From SCTG01 sp964384595 (GTDB taxonomy: Bacteria > Nitrospirota > Nitrospiria > Nitrospirales > NS-4): a stretch of DNA of 45,710 nt. Where the stretch lies: assembly GCA_964384595.1 (NCBI GenBank), contig CAYLLY010000010.1, positions 1 through 45,710 of the forward strand, in the 5' to 3' direction. The notes below the pieces were generated by a model that saw only the letters and a list, made by a program, of their open reading frames with translations, was not told the DNA's origin and searched no databases. Within the stretch, counting starts at the first letter, position 1, and each line of letters begins with the position of its first letter. A program made the position numbers and the translations under genes. Shown in pieces: positions 41,165 through 45,710 of the stretch.

Positions 41165-41635
41165 CTATCTCCCTTGGATCTTCTCGATGGTATGCTCGAG
41201 CACCGGCAGCACGACGCTCAGATTTTCGCGCGCGCCGCGGGGGCTCCCGGGCAGATTGACGATCAGCGTCCGGCCGCGGATGGCCGCCGTCCCACGCGAC
41301 AGCAGAGCCGTCTGAACTTTTTTGAGGCTCTCCAGCCGCATCGCCTCCCCGATTCCGGGAATCTCCTTGTCTGCGACCTCGCGGGTCACCTCCGGCACCA
41401 CGTCCGTGGGTCGGACGCCGGTGCCGCCGACCGTCAGGACCACATCCGCCGATCCGCCGTCGCACAGCGCCGTCAGCCGATCGCGTACCGCCGGCCGCTC
41501 GTCGGGCACGACCTTGTAGGACGCGAGGCTCGCCGGGATGGACTCAACGAGCTGCGCCAGCGCGGCCTTCCCCTTGTCTTCTTCCAGTCCCCCGGCGATC
41601 CTGCTGCTGACCACCAGGATTGCGACTCGGATCAC
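41165..41635 (-). CDS. MoaB/Mog family molybdenum cofactor protein
   Basis: A 156-residue protein: VAILVVSSRIAGG, LTVGGTGVRPTDVVPEVT, IPGIGEAMRLESLKKVQTALLSRGTAAIRGRTLIVNLPGSPRGARENL. It binds molybdopterin and adenylylates it (Mog) or stabilises it (MoaB). GTG start at 41635 overlaps the tatC stop (GTGA). A longer open frame upstream overlaps tatC and is not used. Confidence 0.88.
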   Translation of the reverse strand: MIRVAILVVSSRIAGGLEEDKGKAALAQLVESIPASLASYKVVPDERPAVRDRLTALCDGGSADVVLTVGGTGVRPTDVVPEVTREVADKEIPGIGEAMRLESLKKVQTALLSRGTAAIRGRTLIVNLPGSPRGARENLSVVLPVLEHTIEKIQGR

Positions 41636-42612
41636 CGATTGCCGGCCGCGGCGGAAGTGGGGACAGATTTCAAATCTGTCCCCCTCGCCACCGGCGCGAC
41701 GCCCTGGGCCGGCTTCTTCTTCCCGAACAGCCGGGCGCCCACGATCCCCATCTCGTAGAAGACGTACATGGGCACCGCCATGATGGACTGATTGAACGGG
41801 TCGGGCGTCGGCGTCAGGATGGCCGAGACCGCGAACGACCCGACCAGGGCCCACTTCCAGTACCGGCGCAGCATCACGGCATCCACCCAGCCGAGGCGCG
41901 CCAGGAGCGTGATGGCCAGCGGCAGCTCGAACATCAGCCCGAAGATCAGCAGGAACCACAGGATGAAGCCCACGAACGCCGCGATGGACAACTGCGGCAC
42001 GAAGCCGGAATCAATGCCGTACTGGACCAGGAAGTTCAACGCGAACGGCAGGACCACGAAATAACAGAAGCCGAGGCCCACGTAAAACGCGACGCTGCTG
42101 ATGATCACGAACGGCAGGACGAAGCGCCGCTCGTGGGCCAGCAGGCCGGGGGACGAGAACATCCAGGTCTCCCACAGGATGTACGGCATCACCAGGAAGG
42201 CGGCGAACACCATCGAGACCTTGACGTTGTTCCAGATGGCCTCGGCGGGCGAGAGGAAGATGAACGGGAGTTTCTCCAGCGCGGTCGGCTGCCATTTCAT
42301 CACCAGTTGGCCCGTGGACAGCCACGTCACCAACTGGCCGAGGTTCCCGCTCTTGAGGATGGCGTCGAGAGTGTACTGGTCGCTGAACTTGACGAAAACG
42401 AACGCGTTCTGCAGCGGGATGCGCACCCAGTCCATGACCTGGACCGAGAAATAGAACGAGACCGAAAAGACGATGGCCAGGATGACCACCCCCCGCGTGA
42501 GCCGCACCCGGAGCTCCTCCAAATGCTGGGTGAGCGGCATCTTCGGGTCTTCGAGCGGCGTGAAGACCCGGTCCTGGACGTCTTTGAAGAACTTATTGAA
42601 GCGACCGGCCAT
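41632..42612 (-). CDS. tatC: Twin-arginine translocase subunit TatC
   Basis: A 326-residue membrane protein: PLTQHLEELRVRLTRGVVILAIVFSVSFYF (start), FLVMPYILWETWMFSSPGLLAHERR, FALNFLVQYGIDSG, and PTPDPFNQSIMAVPMYVFYEMGI with six membrane helices. Normal TatC is about 250 residues; the extra length lies in the first periplasmic loop (about residues 65-120) and the tail. A palindrome at 41659-41683 supplies part of the tail (RGTDLKSVPT). Tat exports folded cofactor proteins, which suits the adjacent molybdenum cofactor genes. Confidence 0.94.
   Translation of the reverse strand: MAGRFNKFFKDVQDRVFTPLEDPKMPLTQHLEELRVRLTRGVVILAIVFSVSFYFSVQVMDWVRIPLQNAFVFVKFSDQYTLDAILKSGNLGQLVTWLSTGQLVMKWQPTALEKLPFIFLSPAEAIWNNVKVSMVFAAFLVMPYILWETWMFSSPGLLAHERRFVLPFVIISSVAFYVGLGFCYFVVLPFALNFLVQYGIDSGFVPQLSIAAFVGFILWFLLIFGLMFELPLAITLLARLGWVDAVMLRRYWKWALVGSFAVSAILTPTPDPFNQSIMAVPMYVFYEMGIVGARLFGKKKPAQGVAPVARGTDLKSVPTSAAAGNR
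41659..41683. repeat. GGGGACAGATTT palindrome, copy 1 (in frame in tatC)
   Basis: Arms GGGGACAGATTT and AAATCTGTCCCC around one base. It codes GTDLKSVP at the TatC C-terminus. Confidence 0.85.
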
Positions 42613-42619
42613 TGTGCGT

Positions 42620-42695
42620 CGTTAATCGTTACACGTTATACGTTAATCGTCGCATGACTTTTCTTGTCTGGTGTCTTCACGAATAACGATTAACG
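42620..42695. repeat. AT-rich inverted repeat between htrA and tatC
   Basis: Outer arms CGTTAATCGTT (42620-42630) and AACGATTAACG (42685-42695), similar to the element at 38878; further GTTAATCGT and AACGATTCACG units lie inside and beside it. Confidence 0.78.
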
Positions 42696-42714
42696 ATTCA
42701 CGTTTAACGGTTCC

Positions 42715-44274
42715 TCACGGGTTGATGACGATGAAGAGGGTGTTGCCCTGGCGGTTGACGAGGAGGACCGCGTTCTCCTCCTTCTTGATCTTGGCGGCCG
42801 CCGCGTCGTAGTCCTTCATCCCCGTGACCGGATGGCGGTTGACTTCCTGAATCACGTCGCCGCGCTGCAGGCCGGCCTGCTCCGCCGGGCTTCCGGCCTG
42901 GATGTGCGCGACCACCACGCCGGCCGTCTTCGTCCCGATGTTGAGCTGGGCCCTGGTCTCCTCATCGATCGCCTTCACCTTAAGGTCGGAGAGGACGTTC
43001 AGAGGCGCCTTGCGCGCCTCGGGACTCCCCGGCGCGGCCGAGCCGGGCTCCGTGCCGCGGGCCAGCATGGCGTCGGTCGGGCGCTCGCCGATATGGATCG
43101 TCAGCAGCTTTTCCTGCCCCTCGCGGATCACTTTCAGGGGCACGTTCGCGCCCACCAGCGTCTGGGCGACGCGGTTCCGCAGCTCGCTGACGGTCTGCAC
43201 TTCCTTGCCGTCGAACTCCACGATGATGTCGCCGCGCTGGACACCGGCCTTCAGGGCGGGACCCTGCTCGTTCACGTCGCTGACGAGGGCGCCCTTCTGC
43301 TCCTTCACCTTGAACGCCTTGGCCAGATCCGGCGTGATCTCCTGGATGGCCACGCCGAGCCAGCCCCGGACCACCTTGCCCGTCTTGATGAGGCTGTCGG
43401 TGATGCTCTTCGCGAGCGAAACCGGCACCGCGAAGCCGATACCCTCGTTGCCGCCCGTCCGGGAGAAGATCGCCGTATTGATGCCGATCAGATCGCCCTT
43501 GAGATTCACCAGCGCGCCGCCGGAGTTGCCGGGATTGATGGACGCGTCCGTCTGGATGAAGTCCTCGTAATCCGCGATGCCGACGTTGCCGCGCCCGAGG
43601 GCGCTGATGATGCCCATCGTGACGGTCTGCGAGAGACCGAAGGGGCTCCCGACCGCCAGGACGATGTCGCCGACCTGAAGATCGTCGGCGCTGCCCCATT
43701 TCAGATGCGGGAGGCCCGTGGCTTCGATCTTGATGATCGCCAGGTCCGTCTTCGGGTCCGCTCCGATGACCTTAGCCGGGTACTCCTTCTTGTTGGCAAG
43801 ATAGACTTTGATGTCGGACGCCCGATCGATCACATGGTTGTTGGTCACGATGTACCCGTTGGGATCGATGATGACGCCCGATCCGCCCGACATGTCGGGA
43901 CGGCCGGGAGGGCCGCCGAAGGGAGGCCCTTGATCGGGCTCATCCGGCTCGCCGGGAGGCCCGCCGGGGCCGCCGAACGGTCCGGGAGGCGGTGCTCCGA
44001 ATGGACCGGGGCCGGGCCCGGGACGGCCGGGCGGGCCTTCATGGTCGCGCCGGCGCGGGTCGCGGGGCGCGCGCACGCGCTCGCCTTGGGCGACCTGGAT
44101 GTTGACGACCGCCGGCGTGACGGCCTTCACAATGGAGGAAAATCCCTGGGCCAACTGCGGCGGCACGCCGGCCGCCGAGCCGACGGTCGTCACCGGCGGA
44201 ACCAGAACCAGCGCCGCCCCTACGAACGCCCCTGCCAGCCCACTGCCAAAGAGAAAATTCATCCTCGCCTTCAT
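42715..44274 (-). CDS. HtrA/Deg-type periplasmic serine protease
   Basis: A 519-residue protease with a signal sequence/anchor (FLFGSGLAGAFVGAALVLVPP), a long Pro/Gly-rich linker (about residues 70-130), the trypsin-like domain (TNNHVID His, KTDLAII Asp, INPGNSGGALV Ser) and two PDZ domains (GVAIQEITPDLAKAF and TAGVVVAHIQAGSPAEQAGLQRGDVI). The catalytic triad is complete. ATG 44274 has GAGGG 8 bases upstream; the open frame continues upstream but lacks any signal. Role: quality control of envelope proteins. Confidence 0.94.
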   Translation of the reverse strand: MKARMNFLFGSGLAGAFVGAALVLVPPVTTVGSAAGVPPQLAQGFSSIVKAVTPAVVNIQVAQGERVRAPRDPRRRDHEGPPGRPGPGPGPFGAPPPGPFGGPGGPPGEPDEPDQGPPFGGPPGRPDMSGGSGVIIDPNGYIVTNNHVIDRASDIKVYLANKKEYPAKVIGADPKTDLAIIKIEATGLPHLKWGSADDLQVGDIVLAVGSPFGLSQTVTMGIISALGRGNVGIADYEDFIQTDASINPGNSGGALVNLKGDLIGINTAIFSRTGGNEGIGFAVPVSLAKSITDSLIKTGKVVRGWLGVAIQEITPDLAKAFKVKEQKGALVSDVNEQGPALKAGVQRGDIIVEFDGKEVQTVSELRNRVAQTLVGANVPLKVIREGQEKLLTIHIGERPTDAMLARGTEPGSAAPGSPEARKAPLNVLSDLKVKAIDEETRAQLNIGTKTAGVVVAHIQAGSPAEQAGLQRGDVIQEVNRHPVTGMKDYDAAAAKIKKEENAVLLVNRQGNTLFIVINP

Positions 44275-44378
44275 GGGTAAACCCTCAATGAACTCAAATG
44301 GATGATCGGACTTTAAACTAGTGACATGATACAGCAACCGAGCGGGCATTTGCCACTGGCAAGTTGCCAGAAAAGCAA

Positions 44379-44413
44379 GGGGCCCGGCCCGCCTCACGGC
44401 GGAACCGGGCCCC
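44379..44413 (-). terminator. Terminator of the porin gene
   Basis: 9-base arms GGGGCCCGG / CCGGGCCCC with an inner stem CCGCC / GGCGG. On the minus strand TTGCTTTTCT follows, a moderate T run. It lies 77 bases after the porin stop. Confidence 0.65.
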
Positions 44414-44422
44414 CAACTAAAT

Positions 44423-44447
44423 GGGGACAGATTTGAAATCTGTCCCC
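44423..44447. repeat. GGGGACAGATTT palindrome, copy 2
   Basis: Arms GGGGACAGATTT and AAATCTGTCCCC around one base, the same as the 41659 copy apart from the centre base; here it is outside genes. Confidence 0.85.
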
Positions 44448-44454
44448 GCAGAAG

Positions 44455-44482
44455 GTAGGGGCACGGCGCGCCGTGCCCCTAC
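44455..44482. repeat. GTAGGGGCACGGCG palindrome, copy 3
   Basis: Identical 28-base copy of the elements at 28051 and 31227, 7 bases before the porin stop and next to the other palindrome. Confidence 0.85.
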
Positions 44483-44489
44483 AGATGTC

Positions 44490-45710
44490 TTAGAACAGGA
44501 TCGATGCCATCACGTAGCCCCAATCCTGGTCGTTCACCGTGCTCCTGTTACCCGCCGAAGGGGTAACCCCACCGAGCGTGGTGGCGCCTTGGGTCTGAAC
44601 CGCACCCTGCTGCTGGGTGTTGAAGGTCTTCTCGATATACTCGCCGGCGAAGAAGTGGCCGTACCCGATCTCGAATTTGAACTTCTCTTTGAAGGTATGC
44701 CAGTAGTGGATGTCCAACTCCTGGCCCAGCGAGGCCTCCTGGTTGAACTGGTTGCTGGTGGCGTACACGACCTGGCCTGCCCGGTACCAGTTGTCCTTCG
44801 AATTGGCCAGCCGGTGCCAGATGAAGTTGAACTGCAACTTGCTGACCGGCGAGGGCTTCACGTCGAACATGGCCTGGTAGTTGACCATGTTCCGCCAGGC
44901 CATCATGTCCATGTACCCGTAATGGAAGTGGTTCGTGGGGTACAAGTTGTCGAAGGTGTTGTAGTTCCCATTGTCCCCTCTAGCCGTACCGCCGGCCCCA
45001 GCCCCGCCGGTCTTGTTGTTGTCGTTATCGCCGGAGGCATAGTTGAACTCAAAGCCGAGCCGCGGCTTCATCGGCACCGCGTCCATGGTAAAGCCCGTCT
45101 TGACCGCATGGGCATGGGCGTTAATGTGGAGGTCGCGGTTGTTTGGCTGGCCGGACTCTGCATAATCACAAATACCGGTCGCCCGCACTGCGGCCGTTGC
45201 CGCTCTCGTGCACCGGCTGGAGATGGAGCCGAACTGCCAGGCGCCTTCATAAGTGAAGTCCAGGCCGCCCTGCTTGCCGTTGATCCGGCCGCCCAGCGTA
45301 TGCCGGGTCTGACTCGGCGCCTGGGCGCCCGTGAGGGCCGCCGCCGTAGCGGCGGCTGTCGCAGAGGCTGCGACCGCTCCCGTCGCCCCACCGACATTTT
45401 GGGCGTTCTGAAGCAGGAATAAATAGGGTTCGATCGTCCAGTTCTTGACCGGTTTCAACGTGACATACAAGCCGTAGATATCCTGGTCTTGGGTTCCCGT
45501 CGTTCCGCCGGTGTTTGCGCCACCCGGGAAGATGACCCCTGTTCCCGAACCGGTTGCAATCGCTTCGACGTCGTTAATCCGCGCCCAGAAGAGATCCACA
45601 TCGGCCTGGGCCGTGGAATGGGTCAGCCGGACGGCGTCAAAGGAGTTGCCGATCTGGCTCCACCCGAAGTGCCCGAAGAGCCGGTGGTCGCCGAAGATGA
45701 TCTCCTGGCG
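44490..45710 (-). CDS. Alginate-export-type outer-membrane porin (partial)
   Basis: About 406 C-terminal residues of a beta-barrel protein; its start lies beyond the window. The first visible part RQEIIFGDHRLFGHFGWSQIGNSFDAVRL is a recognisable alginate_export-type motif, followed by alternating strands (DIYGLYVTLKPVKNWTIEPYLFLL, GGLDFTYEGAWQFGS, PRLGFEFNYASGDND). It ends with the typical C-terminal Phe (YVMASILF). Such porins are common in Nitrospira; the substrate is unknown. An Ala/Thr-rich loop of 20 residues lies near AVAASATAAATAAAL. Confidence 0.88.
   Translation of the reverse strand, partial: RQEIIFGDHRLFGHFGWSQIGNSFDAVRLTHSTAQADVDLFWARINDVEAIATGSGTGVIFPGGANTGGTTGTQDQDIYGLYVTLKPVKNWTIEPYLFLLQNAQNVGGATGAVAASATAAATAAALTGAQAPSQTRHTLGGRINGKQGGLDFTYEGAWQFGSISSRCTRAATAAVRATGICDYAESGQPNNRDLHINAHAHAVKTGFTMDAVPMKPRLGFEFNYASGDNDNNKTGGAGAGGTARGDNGNYNTFDNLYPTNHFHYGYMDMMAWRNMVNYQAMFDVKPSPVSKLQFNFIWHRLANSKDNWYRAGQVVYATSNQFNQEASLGQELDIHYWHTFKEKFKFEIGYGHFFAGEYIEKTFNTQQQGAVQTQGATTLGGVTPSAGNRSTVNDQDWGYVMASILF

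Noticed and set aside
44300..44367. Sigma-54 promoter before htrA
   Set aside because: TGGCAAATGCCCGCTC lacks the GC at the right distance; only a small TGGCAA-C-TTGCCA palindrome is present.

Overview
The window is GC-rich, gene-dense bacterial chromosome. It has no rRNA, tRNA, CRISPR array, insertion sequence or prophage that I can see. Several features together suggest Nitrospirota, probably a Nitrospira relative: a multi-subunit 2-oxoacid:ferredoxin oxidoreductase with a small extra subunit, an alginate-export-type porin, a DapL-type aminotransferase, a six-heme membrane cytochrome c, and many dispersed palindromes encoding peptides such as GTDLKSVP and VGARRAVPL. This assignment is inference from gene content; no marker gene was compared.

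Layout. Positions 1-2137 (minus strand) hold part of an oxidoreductase operon for reductive carbon metabolism. Positions 2487-9550 (plus) form a type IV pilus region: a GspH/FimT-like protein, a GAF-AAA+ sigma-54 activator, minor pilins of the PilV, PilW and PilX types, and a PilB-type ATPase. Two good -24/-12 promoters precede pilV and the PilX-like gene, so the activator probably controls these genes. Positions 9567-13272 (minus) form a tight operon dapL-folK-panC-hemW. Positions 13384-15357 (plus) hold a secreted esterase-like protein and a SRAP protein. Positions 15382-17526 (minus) hold an operon of three little-known proteins (helical, beta-helix, TPR). Positions 17584-20491 (plus) hold coaE, a LOG-family protein and a beta-CASP nuclease.

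Positions 20551-22188 are a small accessory island: a MazF/PemK toxin-antitoxin pair facing a possible HEPN-like protein. trxB, thiI, a dienelactone hydrolase, a YefM/PIN toxin-antitoxin pair and PolX follow (22371-28006). Then come a small secreted Cys-rich protein, queG, an RNase Z-like hydrolase, a double-ACT protein, mutS2 and rqcH, a YgiT/DUF4258 pair, and a 48-residue Cys-motif protein at 35555-35701. The last part (36014-45710, all minus) reads porin, HtrA protease, tatC, moaB, mrp, moeA, mobB, six-heme cytochrome c, and an ABC-2 exporter. This groups Tat export, molybdenum cofactor synthesis and electron transfer.

The most striking pattern runs across the whole window. At least five families of palindromic or paired inverted repeats occur between genes, and several copies lie inside genes in frame: MutS2, RqcH, the ThiI N-terminus, the ABC ATPase N-terminus and the TatC C-terminus. 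They resemble REP/BIME elements that also behave like the protein-coding palindromic elements of Rickettsia. Other notable points are the sigma-54 pilin regulon, a PolX whose three polymerase aspartates appear to be replaced while its PHP domain looks intact, and the small Cys-motif protein.
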